From the NCBI RefSeq assembly GCF_007989805.1, contig NZ_BJUB01000006.1, positions 225,980-289,979 on the forward strand: a DNA stretch of 64,000 nt, in the 5' to 3' direction. This document shows, piece after piece, positions 52,739-60,640 of this stretch; position 1 is the stretch's first letter, and each line of letters opens with the position of its first letter. The translations under genes and the position numbers were made by a program. This DNA comes from Cellulomonas xylanilytica (GTDB lineage Bacteria; Actinomycetota; Actinomycetes; Actinomycetales; Cellulomonadaceae). The notes under the pieces are model-generated. The model ran no database searches. It was not told the DNA's origin and worked only from the letters and a program-made list of their open reading frames with translations.

Positions 52739-52770
52739 TTCTGTCCTCTACTGCATGCCATCCTGGCGAC

Positions 52771-53727
52771 ATGTCCACGCCGTCCTCCCGACTCCTCTCC
52801 CTGCTCTCGCTGCTGCAGGCCCGCCGCGACTGGCCGGGCGAGGCCCTGGCCGACCGGCTCGGCGTCAGCCCCCGCACAGTCCGCCGCGACGTCGACCGGC
52901 TGCGCGAGCTGGGCTACCCCGTGCACGCGAGCAAGGGCCCGGACGGCGGGTACCGGCTCGACGCCGGCACCCAGATGCCACCCCTCCTGCTCGACGACGA
53001 GCAGGCCGTCGCCCTCGTCGTCGCCCTGCAGACCGCGTCCACCGGGGTGGCGGGCGTCGACGAGGCCGCCGTGCGCGCGCTCGCGACGCTCCGCCAGGTC
53101 ATGCCCGCGCGGCTCCGCGCCGCGGCCGACGCGCTGCAGGTCACCGCAGTCGCACGCGGTGGCGGCTCGCGCCCGCAGGTGGACCAGCACGTGCTCCTGG
53201 CGGCCGGCGCCGCGGTACGCGCGCACGAGGTGCTCCGGTTCGACTACGAGGGCGGCAGCGACACCGCGCTCCCCCGCCGGGCCGAGGCACACCACCTGGT
53301 CACCTGGGGCGGCCGCTGGTACCTCGTCGGCTACGACCTGGACCGCGCCGACTGGCGCACCTACCGCGTCGACCGGATGACCCCGAAGACCGGCTCCGGT
53401 CCCCGCTTCGCGCCCCGCCCGCTGCCGGCGACCGACGTCGCCGCGTTCGTCGCCGAGCGCTTCAGCACCGTCAACCCGTGGCCCTGCCGCGGCGAGGCCG
53501 AGGTCGACATGGCCGCCACCGAGGTCGCGCAGTGGGCCGGCCGCGACGCGCTCGTCGAGCCCCTCGGCGACGGCCGCTGCCGCGCCACGCTGAGCGCCTG
53601 GTCGTGGGACGGGGTCGCCGCACGGTTCGCGATGTTCGGTGTCCCGCTGCGCGTCGTCGGCCCGCCCGAGCTCGCCGACGCGATGCACCGCCTGGCCGGC
53701 CGGCTGACGGCAGCCGTCCCCGCCTAG
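52771..53727 (+). CDS. WYL-domain transcriptional regulator (YafY/DeoR type)
   Basis: From ATG 52771 the 318-residue protein has an N-terminal winged helix (RLLSLLSLLQARRDWPGEALADRLGVSPRTVRRDVDRL in pieces), a helical spacer and a WYL domain with GRWYLVGYDLDR and YRVDRM. The WYL region senses a ligand, often a nucleic-acid-like one. It has no ribosome site and may be translated from a leaderless or very short leader message. It probably controls the divergent drrAB exporter. Confidence 0.88.
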   Translation: MSTPSSRLLSLLSLLQARRDWPGEALADRLGVSPRTVRRDVDRLRELGYPVHASKGPDGGYRLDAGTQMPPLLLDDEQAVALVVALQTASTGVAGVDEAAVRALATLRQVMPARLRAAADALQVTAVARGGGSRPQVDQHVLLAAGAAVRAHEVLRFDYEGGSDTALPRRAEAHHLVTWGGRWYLVGYDLDRADWRTYRVDRMTPKTGSGPRFAPRPLPATDVAAFVAERFSTVNPWPCRGEAEVDMAATEVAQWAGRDALVEPLGDGRCRATLSAWSWDGVAARFAMFGVPLRVVGPPELADAMHRLAGRLTAAVPA

Positions 53728-54332
53728 CTCTCCACGGCCGGGTGGCGGGGGTCGTCCACGTGCACCACGACGTCCGCGACCTGCGCCGGAGCCGTCTCCT
53801 CGTCGTAGCGGGCGAACGCCGGGAGCGTCCAGCGGTCCTCCTGCGACGTCCGCCGGGCGAGGGTCGACGGGCGCACGGTGAGGTGCACGGTCAGGTCGGC
53901 GTCGAGCCAGCGCCCCAGCAGGAGGCTCCCGTCCAGGACCAGGACGGCCCGCTCGGGCGCGTCCTCGTACGCCGCGCGCGTCGCCCGGTCGGCGGCCGGG
54001 TCCCACAGCGTCGGCAGGAAGCGTCCTCGGGCGACGAACGGGTCCAGGACCTCTCGGCCGAGGGCGCCGACGTCGAGCCGGTCCTCGAGGTAGGCGTCCG
54101 GATCGTGCCGGCCGTGCTCGAACCGCACGGACGCGGGCCTCAGGAAGTCGTCGGCGCGCACGCGCACCACGGGCCTGCCGAGCGCACGCAGCGGGTCGAC
54201 CAGGGCGTCGGCGAGATCGCCGGGCCGTGTCGCCGGCGCTCCGTCGACGAGCACGCGCACCCTGCCGTCGCGCGCGGCCACGAGCTCCACCAGCCGGTCG
54301 ACGAGCAGCTCCGGCGTGACCGGCTGGATCAG
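53724..54332 (-). CDS. Uridine-kinase-like protein with degenerate P-loop
   Basis: About 202 residues if it starts at CTG 54332, which forms a CTGA overlap with the mscS stop; the first GTG lies about 13 codons further in, and no ATG is available before the domain. The order of motifs follows uridine kinase-like proteins (VRVLVDGAPATRPGDLADAL, VVRVRADDFLRPASVRFEHG, ERAVLVLDGSLLLGRWLDADLTVHL), but the Walker A lysine and following Ser/Thr are missing. Catalysis is therefore doubtful. It overlaps the WYL gene tail by 3 bp on the opposite strand. Confidence 0.7.
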   Translation of the reverse strand: MIQPVTPELLVDRLVELVAARDGRVRVLVDGAPATRPGDLADALVDPLRALGRPVVRVRADDFLRPASVRFEHGRHDPDAYLEDRLDVGALGREVLDPFVARGRFLPTLWDPAADRATRAAYEDAPERAVLVLDGSLLLGRWLDADLTVHLTVRPSTLARRTSQEDRWTLPAFARYDEETAPAQVADVVVHVDDPRHPAVES

Positions 54333-55648
54333 GGCTGCCGCCCGTCGCCGTGGTCCTCCGCGGACTGCTCGCGCTCGTCGATCACGTCCTGCCCCGGTCC
54401 GGAGAAGTGCCGTGACCGCTCCAGGGCCTCGATGCTGCCGGTGAAGAGCCGGGCGTCCTGCCCGCCGGTGCTGATGGTCTGCGTGTCGTCCGGCGACCAC
54501 GCGCCCGGCACCGGCAGGACGGGCGTGGGCGCGGAGTCCGGACGTGCGGCGGCGCGGCGTCCCGTGGCCGGCGTCGGGGCCGTGCCCTCCCACCGGGTCT
54601 TCGGCAGGCTCTGCGGCGCCTCGCGCTGCAGCCAGCCGACCAGCCCCTCGCGGACGTAGCACCGCAGGTCGAACAGGGTGGGGGCGTCGACGGCGCTGGC
54701 CAGCGCGCGGATGCGGACCATCCCGCCGACCGCGTCCGTGACCTGCAGGATGCCGACACGGCGGTCCCACAGGTCCGTGGCCTGAAGCAGCCGGGTCAGC
54801 TCGGTGCGCAGCGCCTCGACCGGGACCTCCCAGTCGAGGTCCAGCTCGACGGTGCCCAGCAGGTCGGCCGCGCGACGGGTCCAGTTCTCGAACGGCGTCG
54901 TCGTGAAGTACGTGGACGGCAGGATCAGGCGGCGGTCGTCCCACACGTGCACGACGACGTACGTGAGGGTGATCTCCTCGATGCGTCCCCACTCGTCGGC
55001 CACGACGACGACGTCGTCCACCCGGATCGCGTCGGTGAACGCCAGCTGCAGCCCGGCGAACACGTTGGCCAGCGAGCTCTGCGCGGCCAGGCCGGCGACG
55101 ATGGAGATGAGGCCCGCGGAGGCCAGCAGGCTGGCGCCGAGCGTCCGGGCCGACGGGAACGTCAGCAGGATGGCCGCGATCGCGCAGAGCACCAGGATCG
55201 CGACGGTGATGCGGCGCAGCACCTGGACCTGCGTGCGCACGCGCCGGGCGTGCCGGTTGTCGGCGACGTCGATCCGGTACCGCTGCAGGGCCGCGTCCTC
55301 GAGCACGAACGCGAGGCTGCCGATGAGCCAGGCGACGGTGATGATGAGCGCGATCAGCAGGACGTGCTCGACGGTCCGGGTCCAGCCCGCGGGGTCGGTG
55401 CTCAGGCGCAGCGCGATCCAGACGGCGACCACCAGCAGGACCGCGCGCATCGGCTTGCGCGAGCGGCGGGTGAGGTCGGCGGCGACGGCCGACCGGCGCG
55501 CCAGGCGTCGGACCAGGACGGCGAGGAGGGTCGCGGCGAGATAGGCGACGACGACCGCGGCCAGGAGCGAGACCGTCGGGACGACGAAGCCCTGGACGCC
55601 GTCGGCCACCGCCGGGTCCACGGCGCCGGGGAGCAGGTGGGGGCGCAC
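54329..55648 (-). CDS. Mechanosensitive ion channel, MscS family
   Basis: The 439-residue protein has five hydrophobic helices and the pore-lining MscS segment LLASAGLISIVAGLAAQSSLANVFAGLQLAFTDAIRVDD in pieces (residues about 165-210), followed by the beta domain (VVVVADEWGRIEEITLTYVVVHVWDDRRLILPSTYFTTTPFENW, as separate short strands) and a long polar tail (350-439). It releases solutes under hypo-osmotic shock. The kinase-like gene is coupled to its end. Confidence 0.9.
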   Translation of the reverse strand: MRPHLLPGAVDPAVADGVQGFVVPTVSLLAAVVVAYLAATLLAVLVRRLARRSAVAADLTRRSRKPMRAVLLVVAVWIALRLSTDPAGWTRTVEHVLLIALIITVAWLIGSLAFVLEDAALQRYRIDVADNRHARRVRTQVQVLRRITVAILVLCAIAAILLTFPSARTLGASLLASAGLISIVAGLAAQSSLANVFAGLQLAFTDAIRVDDVVVVADEWGRIEEITLTYVVVHVWDDRRLILPSTYFTTTPFENWTRRAADLLGTVELDLDWEVPVEALRTELTRLLQATDLWDRRVGILQVTDAVGGMVRIRALASAVDAPTLFDLRCYVREGLVGWLQREAPQSLPKTRWEGTAPTPATGRRAAARPDSAPTPVLPVPGAWSPDDTQTISTGGQDARLFTGSIEALERSRHFSGPGQDVIDEREQSAEDHGDGRQP

Positions 55649-55680
55649 GAGCCTCAGCGTAGGCAGTGCCGGACGTAGGT

Positions 55681-55713
55681 GCGCCCCGTCCCCTGTTCTC
55701 GGGGACGGGGCGC
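55681..55713. promoter_or_regulatory. 13-bp hairpin in the 5' region of the mscS gene
   Basis: GCGCCCCGTCCCC pairs perfectly with GGGGACGGGGCGC across a 7-base loop, 33 bp upstream of the mscS ATG. No gene points into it, so it is probably part of the mscS leader rather than a terminator. The rest of the 326-bp gap 55649-55974, up to alkA, holds no further structure or gene that I can support; a GGTTCGATC string near 55840 is not part of a tRNA. Confidence 0.5.
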
Positions 55714-55974
55714 CACGGAGAGGCGTCTCGCCGGCACGAGGCTTGGCGCACTCCCTGAACCCTCACGGGCGGCCCGGCTCTCGCCGTGACCCTCGGCAAC
55801 ATGGCCCGACTTGCGACCGGCTGGTCGCCCCGGGACCCCGGTTCGATCAGCTAGGACAGTTCTAGCACCGCCACGCGGGGGGCGCACCTTTTCCATGGGA
55901 TTGCCTCGACTTGGCAAAGCGTCCAGGACGGCCGGCGGGCCTGCGACCCCCTGTCGGCCGCTACCGTCGGAGCC

Positions 55975-56808
55975 GTGAGCGCCACCCTCGTCCTGCACCG
56001 GCCGTTCGACCCGGCACCCGCGCTCCACTCGCTCGTCGTGCACGCCGTGCCCGGTGTGGAGACCGTGGACGGCGACACCGTCCGGCGCGCCGTGCGCCTG
56101 CGCAGCGGGCCGGCGCTCGTCGAGGCGACCCTGGAGCCGGACCACATCACGGTGCGCTCGACGGCCGGGTCGGAGAACGAGCTCGCCTCCCTGGCCGGCT
56201 CGTGGTTCGGGCTCGAGGACGACCTGGGGACCGTGCTCGACCTGTTCGGCGACGACGAGATCCTCGGCCCGCTCGTCCGCGCCCGCCCTCGGCTGCGGAT
56301 CCTCGGCCACCCGGACGGGTTCGAGGCGGCCGTCAGCACGGTGCTCGGGCAGCAGGTCTCGCTCGCCGCCGCCCGGACGTTCGGCGGCCGGCTCGCCGCC
56401 GCCTACGGCACGCCGGGACCCGGCGGGCTGACGCTGTACCCCACGCCGGAGCGCCTCGCCGCGGTCGACCCGGTGGAGCTGCAGGACGTCGTCCGGATCA
56501 CCCACGCCCGCGCCCGGACCGTGCACGCCCTCGCGCGCGCCTGCGCCGACGGGCTGTCCTTGGCGGCCGGGGGCGAGGACGTGCGGCGCCGGCTCCTCGC
56601 CCTGCCCGGGATCGGTCCCTGGACCGTCGACTACCTGGCGCTGCGCGTGCTCGGCGACCGCGACGCGATGCCCGTGGGGGACCTCGTGCTGCGCCGGGCG
56701 CTCGACCTCCGGACCGTCGCCGACGTCACCCGGCTGGCCGAGCGGTGGCGGCCGTTGCGCGCGTTCGCGGCGGTGCACCTGTGGACCTCGCGGGCGTCGG
56801 CGCTCTGA
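55975..56808 (+). CDS. alkA: DNA-3-methyladenine glycosylase II (AlkA)
   Basis: The 277-residue enzyme starts at GTG 55975 without a strong ribosome site. The helix-hairpin-helix/Gly-Pro-Asp motif is LLALPGIGPWTVDYLALRVL, with the catalytic aspartate following in AMPVGDLVLRRAL. SVTVLGQQVSLAAARTF (VLGQQVSLAAAR) is the conserved helix ahead of it. It removes alkylated bases, and is the AlkA half without the Ada half seen in many actinobacterial fusions. Confidence 0.9.
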   Translation: MSATLVLHRPFDPAPALHSLVVHAVPGVETVDGDTVRRAVRLRSGPALVEATLEPDHITVRSTAGSENELASLAGSWFGLEDDLGTVLDLFGDDEILGPLVRARPRLRILGHPDGFEAAVSTVLGQQVSLAAARTFGGRLAAAYGTPGPGGLTLYPTPERLAAVDPVELQDVVRITHARARTVHALARACADGLSLAAGGEDVRRRLLALPGIGPWTVDYLALRVLGDRDAMPVGDLVLRRALDLRTVADVTRLAERWRPLRAFAAVHLWTSRASAL

Positions 56809-56926
56809 GCAGGCCGAACGCGGTCCGGTGACGACGGGGTCACGATTCGGTGCCGCCCGTGCCGCTGCCGTCACAGTTGAGTCACAGGCAGCCCGCGGCA
56901 GCGTCACCGGTCCTACGGTCACCGCC

Positions 56927-57997
56927 ATGAAGCCGACGACGAGCCGCCCCGCACCGACCGTCCGCGCCCGCGCCACCCGACTGGTGGTCGCAGGCGTCAT
57001 CGCCCTCGCCGCGACACTGAGCGCCTGCAGCGCCGGTGGGAGCTCCGACAGCGGCCAGAGCGCCGCCGACACGCAGTACGAGGGCGGCACCGACGACGGT
57101 GCCGTCGGGGCCGACGAGGGGGGCGCCGAGCCCGGCGTCGGCGCCCAGGAGGACGCCGGCGGCTCGGTCGTGCCGGCGGCCGGGACGGTCGACGGGAACC
57201 GGCAGGTCGTCCAGACCGGGGACGTCGCGATGTCGGCGGAGGACCCGCGGGTCGCCGCGGACGCCGTCGTGCGCCTCACCGAGGAGGCCGACGGCCGTGT
57301 CGACGACCGCGCCGAGCAGGCCGCCACGGACACCGAGGTCGGCACCGCCACGCTGACCCTCCGGCTCCCCGTGGCCGCCGTGACCCCGACGCTCGTCGCG
57401 ATGCGCGAGCTCGGCGACGTGGAGAAGGTGGACCTGGCCAGCAAGGACGTGACCGGCGTCGCGCAGGACCTGGACGCCCGCATCCACGCCATGGAGCTGT
57501 CGGTCGACCGCATGACCAACCTGCTGGCCACCGCCACGACGCACGACGAGATCATCGTCGCGGAGAACGCCCTCACCGAGCGCGAGGCCGGTCTGGAGCA
57601 GCTGCGCTCGCAGCGGGCGGCGATCGCCCAGCAGGTGGCGCTGTCCACGATCCACGTCGCGATCGTCGGCCCGGACCTCCCGCCCTACGTCGCGCCGCCG
57701 GCGCCCGTGGAGCCGCCGACCGGTCCGCAGTCGTTCGTCGAGGGGCTCGTGACGGGCTGGGAGTCCCTGGTCGGCGTCGTCTCGGGGATCGCCATCGTCC
57801 TCGGGGTGCTGCTGCCCTGGATCGCCTTCGGCGGTGCGCTCGCGGCCCTCGTCGTGGCCGCGGTGCGCTGGTCCCGGCGCTGGCGCGGCCCGGCGACCGT
57901 GCGGCCGGTCGCTGCGGGCGTCGGCACCGTCTTCGACCCGCCGGCCGGCCCCCCGGCCGCGCCGCCGGTGGACCCGGACCAGCACCAGCCGCGCTGA
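56927..57997 (+). CDS. DUF4349 lipoprotein
   Basis: From ATG 56927 the 356-residue protein has a lipobox (LAATLSACS), an acidic Gly/Asp-rich spacer, and a DUF4349 domain (VQTGDVAMSAEDPRVAADAVVRLTEEADGRVDD in pieces, with a coiled-coil section LSVDRMTNLLATATTHDEIIVAENALTEREAGLEQLRSQRAAI across residues 188-240). A hydrophobic helix (VVSGIAIVLGVLLPWIAFGG) and a basic patch near the C-terminus anchor it a second time. Function unknown. It ends 9 bp before the convergent PLP gene. Confidence 0.85.
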   Translation: MKPTTSRPAPTVRARATRLVVAGVIALAATLSACSAGGSSDSGQSAADTQYEGGTDDGAVGADEGGAEPGVGAQEDAGGSVVPAAGTVDGNRQVVQTGDVAMSAEDPRVAADAVVRLTEEADGRVDDRAEQAATDTEVGTATLTLRLPVAAVTPTLVAMRELGDVEKVDLASKDVTGVAQDLDARIHAMELSVDRMTNLLATATTHDEIIVAENALTEREAGLEQLRSQRAAIAQQVALSTIHVAIVGPDLPPYVAPPAPVEPPTGPQSFVEGLVTGWESLVGVVSGIAIVLGVLLPWIAFGGALAALVVAAVRWSRRWRGPATVRPVAAGVGTVFDPPAGPPAAPPVDPDQHQPR

Positions 57998-58006
57998 GGC
58001 TCGGTC

Positions 58007-59386
58007 TCAGTCGGTCGACGCCGCCCGCCGGACGGCGTCGACCGACCGGGCCACGTCCTCGGCGTCCGTCGACCAGTTGCTGACCGACACCCGCAGGACG
58101 TCGCGGCCCTGCCAGCGCGACCCCGACATCCAGGTCACGCCGTCCGCCAGCACCCGGGCCGTGACCGCACGGGTGCGCTCGTCGGAGCCGAACGCGACGC
58201 AGACCTGCGTGAACACGACGTCGTTGACGACCTGCGCGCCCTCGATCCCGGCGATCCCGTCCGCGATCGCCCGGGCGTTCGCCACCAGGGAGTCGACCAG
58301 GTCCTCGACGCCGCTGCGCCCGAGCGACCTCAGGACCGCCCAGACGGGCACCCCGCGAGCGCGCCGGGACAGCTCTGGCACCTTCTCCAGCGGGTCGCCG
58401 GCCCCGCTGAACGTCGCGAAGTACTCGGCGCGCATGCCGAGCGCGCGCCTTAGCGGTTCGGGGTGCGCGACGATCGCCAGCCCGCAGTCGTACGGCACGT
58501 TCAGCGTCTTGTGCGCGTCGGTGGCCCACGAGTCGGCGCGCTCGTAGCCGGCGACGAGGCTCCGCAGCCGCGGTGACGCCGCCGCCCAGAGCCCGAAGGC
58601 GCCGTCGACGTGGACCCACGCCCCGTGCCGGTGCGCGAGGTCGGTGGCGTCGCCCAGCGGGTCGAACGCGCCGGAGTGCAGGTTGCCCGCCTGCAGGCAG
58701 ACGATCGTCGGTCCGTCGCCGTCGGCCAGCGCGCGCTCGAGGTCGTCGACGACGAGCCGGCCCTGCGCGTCGACGGCCACCGCCGTCGGTGTCCCGAGGC
58801 CGAGGTACCGCAGTGCCAGATCGAGGGTCTCGTGCCGTTCCGCGCCGACCAGCACCCGCACGCGCGGACCACCGGCGAGCCCGTCGCGGGCGACGTCCCA
58901 GCCCGCGCCGGCGAGGAGGTGCTGGCGGGCCGCCGCGAGGCCGGTGAAGTTGGCCATGGTCGCGCCGGTGACGAACCCGACGTCGGCACCGGGCGGGAGC
59001 CCGAGCAGGTCGAGCGCCCACGCCGCCGCCGCGTCCTCGACCGCGACGACCCCGGGGCTCGACCGGCGCATCGCGGCGTTCTGGTCCCACGCGCTCGTCA
59101 GCCAGTCCGCCGCGAGCGCCGCCGGGTGCGTCCCGCCGATGACCCAGCCGAAGAACCGGCCGGACGGCATCCCCATCAGCCCTGGCTCGGTCCCGGCGGC
59201 GAGCTCGTCGACCACCGTCTCGGGCGCGGTCGGCCCGTCGGGCAGGGGCCCGCCGAGCACCGCCGCGAGGGCGTCGGGGTGTGCGCGGGGGTGCACCGGG
59301 CGCTCGGCCAGGGACGTCAGCCACTCCCGCGCGTGGTGCGCCGCGCGGTCGAGCGCCGGGGCGAACGCCGGCCACCGTGCCGTCAT
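58007..59386 (-). CDS. PLP-dependent decarboxylase/aminotransferase-like enzyme
   Basis: The 459-residue protein starts at ATG 59386. Fold-type I signs are GFVTGATMANFTGLAAAR, CLQAGNLHSGAFDP, AWVHVDGAFGLWA (Asp contacting the PLP nitrogen) and WATDAHKTLNVPYDCG with the Schiff-base lysine. The segment order fits group II pyridoxal decarboxylases (aromatic amino acid or tyrosine type). The substrate is not predictable. It is monocistronic. Confidence 0.88.
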   Translation of the reverse strand: MTARWPAFAPALDRAAHHAREWLTSLAERPVHPRAHPDALAAVLGGPLPDGPTAPETVVDELAAGTEPGLMGMPSGRFFGWVIGGTHPAALAADWLTSAWDQNAAMRRSSPGVVAVEDAAAAWALDLLGLPPGADVGFVTGATMANFTGLAAARQHLLAGAGWDVARDGLAGGPRVRVLVGAERHETLDLALRYLGLGTPTAVAVDAQGRLVVDDLERALADGDGPTIVCLQAGNLHSGAFDPLGDATDLAHRHGAWVHVDGAFGLWAAASPRLRSLVAGYERADSWATDAHKTLNVPYDCGLAIVAHPEPLRRALGMRAEYFATFSGAGDPLEKVPELSRRARGVPVWAVLRSLGRSGVEDLVDSLVANARAIADGIAGIEGAQVVNDVVFTQVCVAFGSDERTRAVTARVLADGVTWMSGSRWQGRDVLRVSVSNWSTDAEDVARSVDAVRRAASTD

Positions 59387-59570
59387 GGCGTCCAGAGTGC
59401 CACCGTCGGCCCACGCGGGGGCTCCGGTTTCACCCGGTCGATTCGTCCGGCGTGTCGCCCCGACCGCATGTTTGCGGGGGCCGGGTCACCCGGACGGTCG
59501 CTTCCCGGCGGGCGGGTGGTCACTACCGTCGGAAGGTCTCTGAGCCGCCGGCCGGGGCGGAGGAGGTGGC

Positions 59571-60635
59571 GTGAGCACCACGGGCAAGGACCCGCAGTGG
59601 CGGGACGCCGAGCGCTTCGCCGAGCGGCACGCCCGGACCGTCCTCGCGCGCACCGACGTCCGGGTCACCGGCCCAGGGTCCGCCATCGAGCTGGACCTCG
59701 TGGGCATCGACTTCGCCGGGCGGGTCGAGCACCGCCGCAGCCCCGTCGGTCGCACCGACCTCGAGGACCTGCGCGTGGCGGCCGGCTCGTTCGTCGCGGT
59801 CTTCTACTCGCGCTCCGGGTTCACCAAGACCGCGCTCCTGTGGGCGGAGGAGCACCACATCGCGCTCTTCGGCTACACCGACACGGGCTACGCCAGCCCG
59901 GCCAACCCGTGCGCGGCCGAGCTGGTGCACCGCGCGGAGGTGGAGTCCGAGCAGCACGTGCGGACGGCGACCGAGCTGGTCTCCCGCCGGGCGAACGCCG
60001 CGCGCCAGGAGGCTGAGCGACGGGAGCGCGAGGCGCTGGCGCTCGAGCTGCGCGCGGAGGACGAGGCCCGTCGCGCGGCCGAGCGGCGGCGCGTCCGGCG
60101 CGAGCGCTCGGAGCGGGTGCTCGGGCGGACGGTCGCCCTGCTGCTGCAGATCCAGGTGGAGCCCGGCGTCCTGGCCGCGACGGTCGACCGGCTCGCCCAC
60201 TCGACCATCGTGGCGGCCGTCACTGACTCCGCGGACCGGCTCTCAATGGGCGACCGCCCGCACGCGGTGGCGCTGCTGCGCTCGATGGTGGACGACGCCG
60301 CCGCCGTGCTCGAGGTGCTCACACCGCCGTCGGCACGCGACACGGCGAACTACCGGACGTCACGTGCGGCGATCGAGCGCGGCCTCGACGCCCTCGACGC
60401 GGCCGACGGCCTCGGGACCGCGGGCCACGTCGCGCCCGAGGACGTCGCGACCCAGCTGCGGGTCGCCGAGCAGTCCTGGCGCGCGCTCGTCGGCGAGCTG
60501 ACCAAGGCGCTTCCCGCCCCTGTGCTCACGGACGTCCCGGTGCCCCGACGGGCTCGCCACCTGACCTCGTCGACCGCCGTGCGGCCGGATCGCGGACCCG
60601 CCGGGGTATCACCGCGTGGCGGCGCCCACTCCTGA
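59571..60635 (+). CDS. Restriction-endonuclease-like N-terminal domain with coiled coil, catalytic site altered
   Basis: GTG 59571 follows GGAGGTGGC and gives 354 residues. Residues 1-115 resemble an Mrr-type PD-(D/E)xK fold: TGPGSAIELDLVG at the acidic strand, VEHRRSPVGRTDLEDL where QCK-like residues are expected, and FYSRSGFTKTALLWAEEHHIALF at the end. The lysine of the E-x-K step is replaced by arginine (EHR), so nuclease activity is doubtful. Residues 130-185 are a highly charged coiled coil (ERREREALALELRAEDEARR), and the rest is helical. Function unknown; it is 5 bp upstream of the LAL regulator. Confidence 0.7.
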   Translation: MSTTGKDPQWRDAERFAERHARTVLARTDVRVTGPGSAIELDLVGIDFAGRVEHRRSPVGRTDLEDLRVAAGSFVAVFYSRSGFTKTALLWAEEHHIALFGYTDTGYASPANPCAAELVHRAEVESEQHVRTATELVSRRANAARQEAERREREALALELRAEDEARRAAERRRVRRERSERVLGRTVALLLQIQVEPGVLAATVDRLAHSTIVAAVTDSADRLSMGDRPHAVALLRSMVDDAAAVLEVLTPPSARDTANYRTSRAAIERGLDALDAADGLGTAGHVAPEDVATQLRVAEQSWRALVGELTKALPAPVLTDVPVPRRARHLTSSTAVRPDRGPAGVSPRGGAHS

Positions 60636-60640
60636 TCGTC

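Noticed and set aside
55840..55855. tRNA T-loop-like GGTTCGATC
   Set aside because: No matching stem on the 3' side, no acceptor or anticodon arms around it.
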